In this document: positions 53,848 through 64,000 of the stretch, piece after piece
How the letters are laid out: each line of letters starts with the position of its first letter
How positions within the stretch are numbered: the stretch's first letter is position 1
From: Plumapathes pennacea
Taxonomy: Eukaryota; Cnidaria; Anthozoa; Antipatharia; Myriopathidae
Assembly (NCBI GenBank): GCA_964036295.1
Contig: OZ038462.1
Span: 22,594,863-22,658,862 of the forward strand
Reading direction: 5' to 3'
Length of the DNA stretch: 64,000 bases
The notes under the pieces: generated by a model
What the model saw: the letters and a program-made list of their open reading frames with translations, nothing else
What the model was told of the DNA's origin: nothing
Databases searched by the model: none
Made by a program: the position numbers and the translations under genes

Positions 53848-55406
53848 GGTGGCTCCATAGGGTATTTCCCTGCACTTGCTCGTATTTAGTTTATGACACC
53901 AAAACCGTCATATTTTCATTTCATTATATTCTTTCTTGATCAAATTTGCAGGGTAGATGTTTCGAAAGGTCTGTTGCGTATACGTCTTACTTTTGTCACT
54001 CTAGCGTGGTTTCTATGGAAACAATACGTCCTTGAAATAAAGGTCTTCTACCCCGTTTTCAAACTTTCTGCTCTATTTTCTCGAGTTTTCTTCGGTGAAT
54101 TTTTCTGAAACTTTCAGTATGTTTAGAAATTTGTATAAGGTAAACATAACTGTGAAAAAAAGCTGGGGTTAGAGGAGCGGATTCCGAGCTAATTGGCAAT
54201 TTATGTTTTTTGCAAATAAAAAAAATTCTGCTCCATAAATTTCCATTAAAATCAAATATTACAAAACCGGATATAATCTTCCTTTGCCTGCAAAATTTAA
54301 GACAGATTCACCGAAGGAAACTTGAGAAAAATGCAAAGAAAAACTTGATATTTTACGTGCGTATTGCGCCATCAAATGCAAAATAATGACTCGACAAGAT
54401 CGACAAGTGCGCATGCGTTAGCCGTAATGTGTGCATGTAAACACGAGGAGAAAGCGGCGATCGCACGCCTGCAAGTACAGCAAGTTTTCTTGGTGCGAAG
54501 CTAAAAGGAAACACCATGCAATTCCTGAATTTCTGTCTTGAGAAGCTCGTACTGGATATGTCAGCCACGAATTATGCTGTGCGAACTACTGTTGGCGAAG
54601 TCTCGAACAATTTGAGGGTGATAACTGTTCAACAACTCAATCCTTTTCAATACAAAGCCGTGAAGACCGTTCGAAAGTTGTCAGTTCAAGCCGTCGAATG
54701 CTAGTCCACTAGCTCCCAACAAGTTTGTTGGCAGTTGTGTCCCATCAAGTTCATTCATACTTATTCAGTACAGTTCGTGAATATTTAGTTTTGCGACTGC
54801 TCACCTGAGATAATATGCCACAGACTGACACACGGGATCAAACTCTGCAGGTTAGTAGGATTTGCAAAGCTTCATAACAACGCCAATAATTTCTGTCTAA
54901 GTTTGCTTACTTCCAAGAATTGCTATCAGTGTTGTGACTAGGCCGAATGTACTGGTTTGTCCATTGCAACTGATGATTGCCGAAATGACCGTTCGAGCCG
55001 CGTTTGTGACGGCTGTTCATTTCAAAGTCAAACAGAATAAATTTATCTCAATTGTAGAACTTCTTCATCGTTGTGTTGCTTGTTTAGTTATTGGCCTGAC
55101 AGGATGTGCAGAAACAATACTTTCAAACTAATTCAGTAGAGTTATATACATTCGAAGGTAAAGTGATAAAGATCGGCGATCAAGTAAAGCCGGCGTGTAC
55201 TTAGTTTGATTGAAAGGCTTTCAAGTTTGGTTTCTTCGTGACTCGAAGAACCGTGCACGCATCGTAAACTGTTTTTACTCCGATATTTTAGGATTTCCAG
55301 TTAAATTCAGATTTCCTCCAGAGAATTACGAAAGTCCGCGGGTTTTTATTTCATTGTGATTTTGGTGCCCACGCGAAGTTGCGTCTGAAAACCCTATGGA
55401 GCCACC
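53848..55406. mobile_element. TTAA-inserted element, GGTGGCTCCATAGGGT ends
   Basis: This 1559-bp element has a perfect 16-base TIR and TTAA on both sides (53844-53847, 55407-55410). Unit B has a single intact TTAA there (CCTTTTAATATAAAA, about 58234). TTAA duplication is characteristic of piggyBac-type transposition. It encodes no transposase. Short ORFs (for example 54516-54704, 54934-55131) are unassigned. Its ends resemble GGTGCCTCC at 47926. Confidence 0.85.
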
Positions 55407-56809
55407 TTAATATATAAAAAAATCGTCCCTAAATATAATATGCAACGTTGCACCATTTATGTATTTGCTGATGTTGCAGATTGTTCTAACATCAGCATAA
55501 CCTCATTTGGACAGTTTGAAAAATTGAACAAAGTCAGTCCTCGCGCGAATAGATCAAGCAGGCTTTCAAATTCTGCGAAATACTTTATATTTTATGTGAC
55601 AACCTGTCTGAGCACTCTACTGGAGCAGTACATCCTTGGGTATCTGTGAGTCGGTACTCAAGAGTAGAAAGGTCCTTCCACAGTAAAATAACTCCACTAG
55701 AAGCCTGTTGATATGGACGGAGCAAGCGAAAAGCTCGTAAATTGTTTTAAGTTTAGTTTTGTGCGAAATAAGCAGAGTTCATTTCCGGGAAAAGATTTGA
55801 AAATTAATGCAAACAAAATTGATTACAGCAGGTGATCTTAATTTGCATGTACTTTTCATGTATGATTTGAGATTTCCGACCAATAATCATGAGGAGCGGA
55901 GCAACAGCGCTCCGTTCCAAAAATCGCTCCGAAAACAGCGTATCCAATGTAAACGGAAGGCCTATCCGGTACGTTTTTGCGACGCTACGGAAAGCTATCC
56001 GGTAAAGTGTAAACGTATGTGTCCAAAATTTGCTGAGACAACTTTTTGCACGCATCTACAACATCCGAGATTAGAATCGTGACTCACCGATTTTTATTTA
56101 TTAATTTTTTCAATTCAACAGAAGCCGCGATTGCTCCAGCCAACGTACGCTGCACCCTAACCAAATACCTGTGTGGTTTTTTGCTTCATAAATTACGTTT
56201 CTTTTGCAGTGTTAACACGAGACACATTTACCTCGGTGAAAGCATTTACTTTTACTACAGTAAACGAACCACGCGTGTAGACAATTTACAAAACATTGGT
56301 AAATGTAGTTCAGAACAATAAAAAGTTTACCATAGTAAATGCCAATTTACCATCTTGCAGGGCATGGTAAATGCAAATTTACCGTGGTAATCTTTTTACT
56401 GCCGTAAATGGGCGCCATGTGTAAAAATGTTATTTAGTTAATTATGCTTCAGCGTCCGCGGGAGTGTAAAAGTGGATTTTAAGAAAACTTCTAACGTTCA
56501 AAATTTTTTCATTTTTTGATATTATCTAGAGAATCGATGAAGAAACGTATTTACTAAAAGAAAAATAGGGGGCGCCGGACTTTTAAGAGTCAGAGTTATT
56601 TTGACGAATAATTTTGTTAACATCTGCGCCGCGGGTGCATGAAGTTGCGTTGCGTCATCCATTGTTAATACGTGCGCAGAAATGTTGCGCATGAAAATTA
56701 GCGCGAACGTCCTTAGACCAATAAACATCAGGCTACTATTTTGATCCTTTGTTATTGAGAAAGTGATGATGTTAGCAATAAAAGTTGCAAAGTCATCAAA
56801 AAATAACAG

Positions 56810-56818
56810 TATATAAAG
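56810..56818 (+). promoter_or_regulatory. TATA box of small gene B
   Basis: TATATAAAG lies about 87 bases before the donor at 56906, with the next ~80 bases conserved in unit A. The expected transcription start is 25-30 bases downstream, near 56845. Confidence 0.6.
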
Positions 56819-57113
56819 AGACAACATTGCTAAGTTTAGCAAAACCAAAGTACAGAAGGACAGCTATCAGAACAAGCTACACCAGTTTGGCATTCATCCT
56901 CAAAGGTAAGGTTTTATGCACTTGTTAAGGACTCTCTTCAGAACTTGCACGAATGTAAGTTCAAATACAGTATTGGCAAATAGCCGTATGGCCACATAAC
57001 TAAAGAGCTAGTGCATTATATACTTCTTTTTATATGACGAATTAAACGTTTTATCGTTTTTAACTCGCTTGGCTAACAGTATCCTTTGCTTCTCTGTAGA
57101 ATAACTGTTGACA

Positions 57114-57278
57114 ATGAGTACAGTGGGCCAGATAAGCGAGACCGGCGCCGAGATGACTAAGGAGCCGGTCCCATATGTCGAGAAAGTGGTCGAAGAATCC
57201 GACGTGAAGCAAACGGAAGAAACCGAAGAAGCCAAAGACGAACCTAAGGCGCAGACACAACTGCGACAGCATGACTAA
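57114..57278 (+). CDS. Small glutamate-rich protein, copy B (unknown family)
   Basis: A 54-residue ORF with the same gene layout as copy A: TATA box 56810, intron 56906-57099, ATG 14 bases into exon 2. It shares MST-GQI at the start, MTKE/VTKE near residue 15 and KAQ-Q-R--HD at the end. The middle is quite different and acidic (many Glu), where copy A is basic. No signal peptide, cysteine or membrane span. AATAAA is near 57545, after a partial duplication of the 3' end (57399-57550). Confidence 0.6.
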   Translation: MSTVGQISETGAEMTKEPVPYVEKVVEESDVKQTEETEEAKDEPKAQTQLRQHD

Positions 57279-57398
57279 TTCGCCATCCAGATCCTGTTGT
57301 CTGTCTTTCTAACTCAATATGCACGAGAGGTTGTTTGTGTTCGATGTACTGTAGTTTTGAGTTTTTATTTTATTTTATTTTTTGTGTTAAACAACAGG

Positions 57399-57550
57399 AA
57401 ACGACGAACCTAAGGCGCAGACACAACTGCGACAGCAGGACTAAGTCGCCATCCAGATCCTGTTGTCTGTCTTTCTAACTCGATATGCACGAGAGGTTGT
57501 AGTGTTCGATGTAGTTTGTGAAAGTTTGTGTTAAACAACAGGAAATAAAA
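57399..57550 (+). repeat. Duplicated 3' end of small gene B
   Basis: GACGAACCTAAGGCGCAGAC onward repeats the last 14 or so codons, the stop and the 3'UTR of copy B (57239-57390). One codon differs (CAGGAC for CATGAC). It lies in the 3'UTR, so it is not translated unless spliced to. Confidence 0.8.
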
Positions 57551-59230
57551 CACTTTATCAAAAATGATTGCTGTCTCATATTTTGTCTACTACTTGTGGT
57601 CGGTTAGAGGAATATAGACACTTTAAATAACTAAACTGTGATGGATGATGATAATATTTTGGTCATGACTGTGGCTTAGCATAATTTCCCGGGTGGCATG
57701 TCTTCTCTGCAACTCCAAATAAAAAGGAAATACTGCTCCAGATGCACACTTTCTAAAATACATCATCAGTTTGGAGCAAAATTAGCCATTATTTGAGCAT
57801 AGTTAATATCGCAGTATTATATTTTGGAGCAGGCATTTCGTGGTGATATATCTTCCCCAGTCTTTGACAACCCTAACCTATAACTTTTCAACTTTGTCTT
57901 TCTCTTAAACCTCGTTTCTCTGAAAAACGAAAAGAAAAAAGATTTTCCGGGGACCCACGACTACAGCCATAATCAAAGCGAGCCGTTATAATTTCTTTTT
58001 TGTATAGCATGATTGTGCTTACGATATGCTGCCAGTTCTAAAGACGATATGTGCAAATCCTTTAACAATCGTCCCTAAACATATAATATGCAACGTTGCA
58101 CCATTCCATCAGCATAATATCAGTTTTCTGCACGACCTTTCTCGTCGAAGGCCATAACTGTCTTGAACTAATTTCTTTTCTGAGTACTAGTGTTCACGAT
58201 ATGCTGCCAGTTCTAAAGACGATATTTAAAAACCTTTTAATATAAAAAAGTCGTCCCTAAATATAATATGCAACGTTGCACCATTTATGTATTTGCTGAT
58301 GTTGCAGATTGTTCTAACATCAGCATAACCTCATTTGGACAGTTTGAAAAATTGAACAAAGTCAGTCCTCGCGCGAATAGATCAAGCAGGCTTTCAAATT
58401 CTGCGAAATACTTTATATTTTATGTGACAACCTGTCTGAGCACTCTACTGGAGCAGTACATCCTTGGGTATCTGTGAGTCGGTACTCAAGAGTAGAAAGG
58501 TCCTTCCACAGTAAAATAACTCCACTAGAAGCCTGTTGATATGGACGGAGCAAGCGAAAAGCTCGTAAATTGTTTTAAGTTTAGTTTTGTGCGAAATAAG
58601 CAGAGTTCATTTCCGGGAAAAGATTTGAAAATCCATGGTAAACAAAATTGATTACAGCAGGTGATCTTAATTTGCATGTACTTTTCATGTATGATTTGAG
58701 ATTTTCGACCAATAATCATGAGGAGCGGAGCGGAGCAACAGCGCTCCGTTCCAAAAATCGCTCCGAAAACAGCGTATCCAATGTAAACGGAAGGCCTATC
58801 CGGTACGTTTTTGCGACGCTACGGAAAGCTATCCGGTAAAGTGTAAACGTATGTGTCCAAAATTTGCTGAGACAACTTTTTGCACGCATCTACAACATCC
58901 GAGATTAGAATCGTGACTCACCGATTTTTATTTATTAATTTTTTCAATTCAACAGAAGCCGCGATTGCTCCAGCCAACGTACGCTGCACCCTAACCAAAT
59001 ACCTGTGTGGTTTTTTTGCTTCATAAATTACGTTTCTTTTGCAGTGTTAACACGAGACACATTTACCTCGGTGAAAGCATTTACTTTACTGCAGTAAACA
59101 AACCACGCGTGTAGACAATTTACAAAACATTGGTAAATGTAGTTCAGAACAATAAAAAGTTTACCATAGTAAATGCCAATTTACCATCTTGCAGGGCATA
59201 TGGGGCGCCAAGTGTAAAAATATTATTTAG

Positions 59231-59705
59231 CGAAATTTCAGCGATTTTTTTGTTATTTAAGCTACAAAGGTTTGACATTTATAGATAACTGCAAAGTGTA
59301 CCATGTTCGTGTTCTTGACATTTTACAAATCGCAAAACATTATCAGAAGAGCAAACGTGCTAGTTACATATCACGAGTAGATGCCTGGACACTGAAATTG
59401 AGATATATAAATCACCCGTAAAATGAAGGATGCGATATATAAATGTCAGAACATGTGGCTCTTCTATCTCTGATAAAATCTGTATACCCAGACCAGATAA
59501 AAAATTCAGACTGAAACGCTTCTCATAGCTATATTCTTTGGGGTGACACATTTCTATGCACCTCTTATATATGTAGGGGTACATAATTATATCGTATACC
59601 CGAGTGTGCGGTTCGCATCGCGAGTTTTTTCTTCGGAGTGAAAGTTAGTATCCCTTGGCCGAATGAAAAGAGATCAAAGATAATAACACGCTGGAGCTAC
59701 AATCA
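59231..59705. other. No recognisable gene
   Basis: AT-rich sequence after the duplication. A 74-codon minus frame (59360-59584) shows no domain. Confidence 0.4.
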
Positions 59706-59708
59706 GCA

Positions 59709-59714
59709 AGTTTA
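59709..59714 (-). terminator. Polyadenylation signal of the matrix-like gene
   Basis: AATAAA on the minus strand, about 195 bases beyond the stop at 59908, followed by CTTGCTGATTG. Confidence 0.6.
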
Positions 59715-59907
59715 TTTTGATGCCTCGGCTTTGCAAACTACGTGGCGGCTGTGTGTAGCCTGATTATCAAAACAGAAATGCGTTTCACTATACCAAGTCT
59801 GGGCAGACCTCTCTACTGGTTCTGTTGACCATACGTCACTAAGACTGTACAACAAGCTAACAGGAACACTTAATGACACAATGCTTGCTGAGTGATGTGG
59901 GGCAATG

Positions 59908-62205
59908 TCACAGATGACCACCAAACCACCACTGAGTAGTAGACTGCGGTCCTGCAGTACAGCGGAACTTGGGGTTGATAACACCATAATGACCAAAGTT
60001 GTCTTCACTTGAGACAGACCCGGATGTAGCGACAAACTGACATCCGGTGGAGGAGCTGTCAGTGTGGAGAGTCCACGTGTTGGCTCCTTGCCAGAACCTG
60101 ACAGTCTTCTCGATGCCCAGGTGTCCTCTGATGTTAATCAGCTCCACTTTCTTGCACTGTCCAGTACCTAAGAAATTCGTGATGTCGAAGTCCTTGAAGT
60201 TTCCTCGGACGTAGTCGGTGTAGTCGACACCGTAAGTTGGGAAACTGCAAGTTGCTCTCCAGTTAGTGGAGTGGCTTTTGAGTGACTGCATATTGGTCAG
60301 GGTCTGTTGACAGAAAGAGAAAACAGATGAATCAATCGATCAAATGAGGGCTCAAGCTGGATTAATCAATCAAACAGTTAAAGTTAAATTAGCGTTCTCG
60401 TTCACAGGATCTTTCCCCACACCGCCCCCAGGCCCCGGGGATAGGGAAAAGAGTCTGGGAACGAGGATGTTAAATTACACGGATGGATAAATTTAACGTT
60501 TTTTTTTTTAATCTTAAAATCTATGCAGTGTTTTGAAACAAGGGTAAACAAATAGAGTAACTATAAGCAGCAAACTATCTTTTATCCTATAAAAAAATCC
60601 TTTTAAGACCTGTCGGTACAGTTTCCAGTTGGGTGAGTTCCCGTTCACAGGAGAGTTGGTCTGAAAAGGCAACTTTCTAAATGCATCCAACTGTCGATTA
60701 GCAGTGCTCCAAGACATTACAAGGGTCCAAGCATATCCGCGTTCACTCTTCATATCACAGTAAACTGGAAAGGTCTGACCACTTTTGTCATAGATTGTGT
60801 ACAAGCCGCAATCGCACGTTCCGTTACGCAGATAATCGAGACATGATGTGGGACGGAAGGACAGCCCTTCAATGAGAGGATGTGGACATCCAGAATCCTG
60901 AAATTATAATAATATCAAAATGGTACGGTTCTGATTAACCGCAAAGCAATGAAAATATTGCACTAAGGGGAACTAGGTTTGAACTGCGCAGGCATGGAGA
61001 AAGACGTAGATAATGAATGGGTCGATGTGTGAAACCTAGACCCCGTAAAGCAATTGAAAGCTGACGTTTCGAGCGCTAGCCCTTCGTCGGAGCAAGTAGT
61101 ACTCCGTCAGCTTATTCTTTTACGACGTCTAGGTTTCACACATCGACCCTTAGTCGATTCATTATAACTGCAAAGCAAACGAAACACATGACGGTCCTGT
61201 TAAAATTCAACTCACTGCAAACCAGCAGTGCAGAGACTGTAAAATTATAAACTAGGTAACTAAGCCCGGCAAATAATAAAAACAAATAAACCATCATGAA
61301 GCTAGAAAGCAAACTAGTTTTTTCAAAGAACAGCAGAGACAACAAATAGGTGAAACATGGAATTAAAGACGAAAGAGGAAAACAGTACCGGAGTCTTAGA
61401 AATAAAGACTCAAAGAGCAGAAAACAAACCTAAATTCCTTGAAAGGGCAAAGACTAACTACAAATAGATAAGAAAACAAAATAAAATAAAAAATAACTGG
61501 ATAGGAAGAACCAAGTCAAGAACACTATTTAATTGGAGAAAAAACTCAGAAATTGGTTACGCATAGTTGAAAGTGCTCTGTATGGCAAGCGGATGGGGCA
61601 CATAAAGTTAGAGTTTGACTACAAGACAAAAGAACGAGTCAAGAAAAAATTAATGTAAATGTTACACAAGAGGCAGATGGATAAGATTTGCGTGCAACCA
61701 TCGAATGGGAACGCGACAGCAGAATACTGAAACCCGCGCCACAGCAAGCTAATGAACAAGAAATCAGAGAAAAACTAAAAAAGAAATCCGCCATATATAT
61801 TTATGTGTAGTCTTCTTCTTACTGAAGTTCTTACCTCACATACACCACTCCCTGTCCTTGGGTAGTGTCCCAGTACAATCGAGGCCTGTAAATAGAAAGA
61901 ATCACTGAGTAGTATGTTGTCAGGTTAAATAAAACGGCTACTAACTCCAAGACGGAGATTAACTCCAAGGCGAGGAAACAGCGGTAAATGTGAAACAATA
62001 AACTATTTTCCTCGACAAAAACTCTCAGTTTAGTTCAGATGTAAGTTTAGAAACGGAGCCCGTAATTTGCACTTTTACTTCATTGTAGGCGGTCAAAGAT
62101 GTCGCGCTAAATACGGCTAGAACTGTATGTATAGAGTATGGTGTTTTTCCTTACCAGTAAACCAATAAAAAGAAAGACAAAGAGCACTGAAAGCTGCTTC
62201 ATCAT
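59908..62205 (-). CDS. Secreted fibrinogen-like / skeletal organic matrix-like protein
   Basis: Coding exons (minus): 62205-62155, 61885-61835, 60897-60610, 60303-59908, all phase 0, giving 261 residues. Exon 1 is a signal peptide (MMKQLSVLFVFLFIGLL). A Cys-rich linker (exon 2, GSGVCE; exon 3, DSGCPHP) leads into a fibrinogen-type opening (CDCGLYTIYDKSGQTFPVYC, then DM and GYAWTLV). The C-terminal exon has TNWRATC, GQCKKVELI, STGCQF and PKFRC, with Cys that could form disulphides. This arrangement resembles the protein family first found in Acropora skeletal matrix (uncharacterised skeletal organic matrix protein 5-like). Involvement in calcification is not shown by sequence. The family is also common in non-calcifying cnidarians. 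Confidence 0.85.
61021..61147 (-). ncRNA. Palindromic cassette with hammerhead-like core
   Basis: The ends GTCGATGTGTGAAACCTAGA (61021-61040) and its inverse (61128-61147) form a 20-base inverted repeat. Inside, on the minus strand: CCGACGA (61090-61084; core CTGACGA with one change), stem II GGGC/GCTC with a short loop, GAAAC then GTC (61070-61063), followed by AGC pairing with GCT before the core. Very short stem III (AC/GT) is known from Penelope-like retroelement hammerheads. It sits in intron 2 of the matrix-like gene. Confidence 0.5.
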
Positions 62206-63820
62206 CTTCACGGGTAAATAAAACCTCGCAACGATGTGTAGAACCGAATTTTAGTCAGTAAAAGATTGTAGCTACTTCTCGTGCAGTTTGCGCGACTCTC
62301 ATCTATTGAAACAAAATTAATCCTAAAAGTGTTATGTTATCACATAACATGTTCAGCACTTGAAAACGTGAAGCAGGAAACTAGTATTGTGATCACTTTT
62401 TTGTGTAGTCAATACCTGAAGACACAACCAATATTAATTGGCTCATTTTCAGCTAAAGTGGCTAATCAATGTCTCACGACTTTGCTACCGAAAGAATTTT
62501 TTTCTGGATGTTTCTTCAGGTTTCTACTTTCTTAATGAAGTTCAGCACTATAGCGAGTAAATTAATGAAAGTTGCCGGACGCAAAACACCAATAATCTTG
62601 AACTATGGACCATCAAATCACCCAGAGTAGGCGAAAAACCTCTCTCACCAACAGATTTTCACGGAAACATCGTCAATATCTTTTTTCATTCTGTGGACAG
62701 GAGGTAGTTCATATTCTCCCTGCCGGGCTTGTATGGCAATAGTTTGTTTCAAGCTTGAAAATCACCGCTGAACATTTTATTTGCTGAAGCATGGACTGAT
62801 ATACACGTGTCTCACAATTTTGTAACATACGTTACCATCGAATAGAGACGTCAATATTTTCGCTGTTTGTACTGTTTCCTTTATCCTTCAAGTATTATAT
62901 GGTTTATTATTCACTTAGGTTTATTAAATACCACGACCTGTTCCAATCATTTTTATTAGATAAGAGGTACTCAAACGTGACGATTTTTTCGTGTAACATA
63001 CGTTACCATGTTTCTCTCAGATGCTTTGGCCAAAATTATTGAAATAACTTGCCTTGACAATAGGACCCAAGAGAGACACCAAAATGTGTACTACTCTGAA
63101 AATTTGACAGAGAGCGCGAACAAGGTGTTAAATGTAACCTACGTTACCTGTAACATACGTTATCAAAAACGAAAGTCGATTTTAACGCGTTGAGCACGCG
63201 AAAGTTCACAATTCTGCTTGCAGCTTGAGTGGTTTTGATGTCGCAGTACCTCTCCAGTGTTTACTTTGCTGCTATCACTGTAAACGTGGCTTATACAAGC
63301 TATTTTGCTGAGAGCGAAAAATTCTCTAAGGAGCTCTATTTCGATGAAACTAAATTCCCGAGTCCTGTTTTCGGTGTTACTAAATGTTATTCAGTGATAA
63401 AAATTCACTTAAATATTAGATTTGCTTTGGAATCGGCGAATTGTAAAAATACCGTTCTTAACAGTGCACTGAAATTTCATATATTGTCCACATTTTGTTA
63501 GTAAAATTATGTTAAACGATTTGCCATCAACGGCAAAGAGCAGTAACAATTGAGCTGATCCATAAAAACATTTTGAACGAATTTCAGCAAAATCCGTGAT
63601 GACCCGATTTTCAATCTTGACGTGCCAATTGGCCACTTTAGCTAAGAATGAGCCTTCTGTTTTGTGAGGGGTTTGATTGATCTTAGATAACTCGTCAATT
63701 AATTATTTTGTTAGGAAGCTTAAAAGCTATGGCAAAGTATGAAGCTTCTTTGTTACCCGCGTGTAAAAATATGTGCACAGGTACACAAGTAGAGTGTCAA
63801 AAAAATTTCTTGTTACTCAC
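62206..63820. other. Intergenic or long first intron; GTAACATACGTTAC motifs
   Basis: Four copies of a 14-base palindrome-like motif lie at 62822, 62993, 63133 and 63150. Otherwise AT-rich, with 60-90-codon frames lacking domains. If the 63821-63874 exon splices to 61885, this is intron. Confidence 0.4.
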
Positions 63821-63874
63821 ATCGAGAAGCATAATTCCCGCCAAGACCAGCACAGTACTCAACATCCGCATCAT
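63821..63874 (-). other. Alternative or paralogous signal-peptide exon
   Basis: ATG at 63874 opens 18 codons (MMRMLSTVLVLAGIMLLD) ending in a GTGAGTAAC donor, phase 0. This is the same length class, phase and character as exon 1 of the matrix-like gene (MMKQLSV...). It could be an alternative first exon of that gene or the first exon of a neighbouring paralogue whose other exons are absent here. Confidence 0.5.
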
Positions 63875-64000
63875 AGTGTCGTAAAATGCCTGAAAGACAA
63901 ATGAAAATCGCAAGTTACTAATAGCCTACACTGGCGACGGGAATTGCAATAAAAGTAACAGAATCAGAAAGACATGACACAAAGGTAAAGAACTGAATAA

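Larger units (their letters stand above)
50860..56450 (+). repeat. Segmental tandem duplication, unit A
   Basis: Without its two insertions (51091-52417 and 53848-55406), this unit aligns along its whole length with unit B (56452-59230). Both start GCGTCCGCGGGAGTGTAAAAG and both end near GTAAA-GGGCGCCA-GTGTAAAAAT. Most of the non-coding sequence differs at only a few sites. Confidence 0.85.
56452..59230 (+). repeat. Segmental tandem duplication, unit B
   Basis: Second unit of the duplication, free of the two insertions. The 69-codon frame at 58268-58477 is identical in translation to 55440-55649 in unit A, although it lacks start context or domain. That shows how recent the duplication is, or conversion since. 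Confidence 0.85.

Noticed and set aside
55440-55649. 69-codon ORF identical to 58268-58477
   Set aside because: Identity reflects the segmental duplication. There is no domain or gene signals, and the frame is not otherwise supported.

Overview
The window is intron-rich, repeat-dense animal DNA, most likely from a cnidarian and plausibly a stony coral. This is an inference. It rests on metazoan gene families with GT-AG introns, a secreted protein resembling coral skeletal organic matrix proteins, a DIRS-type tyrosine-recombinase retrotransposon, and many short palindromic MITE-like repeats. Nothing looks bacterial, and no rRNA, CRISPR array or free-standing tRNA gene was seen.

Four host genes can be assembled exon by exon. 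(1) 29593-21932, minus: a concentrative nucleoside transporter (SLC28/CNT family), nine coding exons, with a 2-base deletion in the conserved substrate-binding motif. (2) 36716-32367, minus: an 800-residue kinesin-14 with a C-terminal motor, five coding exons. (3) 36861-45598, plus: ZMPSTE24, the CAAX prenyl protease, nine coding exons and 469 residues. It is divergently paired with the kinesin across 144 bases. (4) 62205-59908, minus: a secreted fibrinogen-like / skeletal-matrix-like protein of 261 residues, five coding exons, with a second possible signal-peptide exon at 63874-63821.

Region by region: 1-5280 holds small ORFs, simple repeats and nested DNA elements. 5404-9803 is a DIRS-like retrotransposon (Gag, RT-RNase H-MT-like, tyrosine recombinase) inserted into an older repeat called R1 here. 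9803-13900 has more R1 copies and an unknown membrane/secreted ORF with a decayed relative. 13901-14993 is a TIR element with a 9-bp target duplication. 15000-21700 is mostly satellites, an R1 fragment, and a hammerhead-ribozyme-like fold. 21900-29600 is the nucleoside transporter. 29600-31600 holds an LTR-like block and a hairpin repeat. 31600-45960 is the kinesin/ZMPSTE24 pair, with introns full of repeats (R1 with a tRNA-derived SINE inside it, minisatellites, MITEs). 47622-50617 is a 3-kb inverted-repeat composite. 50860-59230 is a tandem segmental duplication of about 2.7 kb per unit. 59700-64000 is the matrix-like gene.

The most interesting candidate for something undescribed is the duplication at 50860-59230. 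Each unit carries a complete-looking small gene: TATA-like box, 5'UTR intron, ORF of 60 or 54 codons, polyadenylation signal. The proteins match no family I recognise. The flanks and intron are nearly identical between copies, but the coding sequence has diverged so far that one product is lysine-rich and the other glutamate-rich. Later transposon insertions in one unit leave intact empty sites in the other, so target sites can be read directly. Two degenerate hammerhead-like folds and the damaged SLC28 motif are the next most useful leads.
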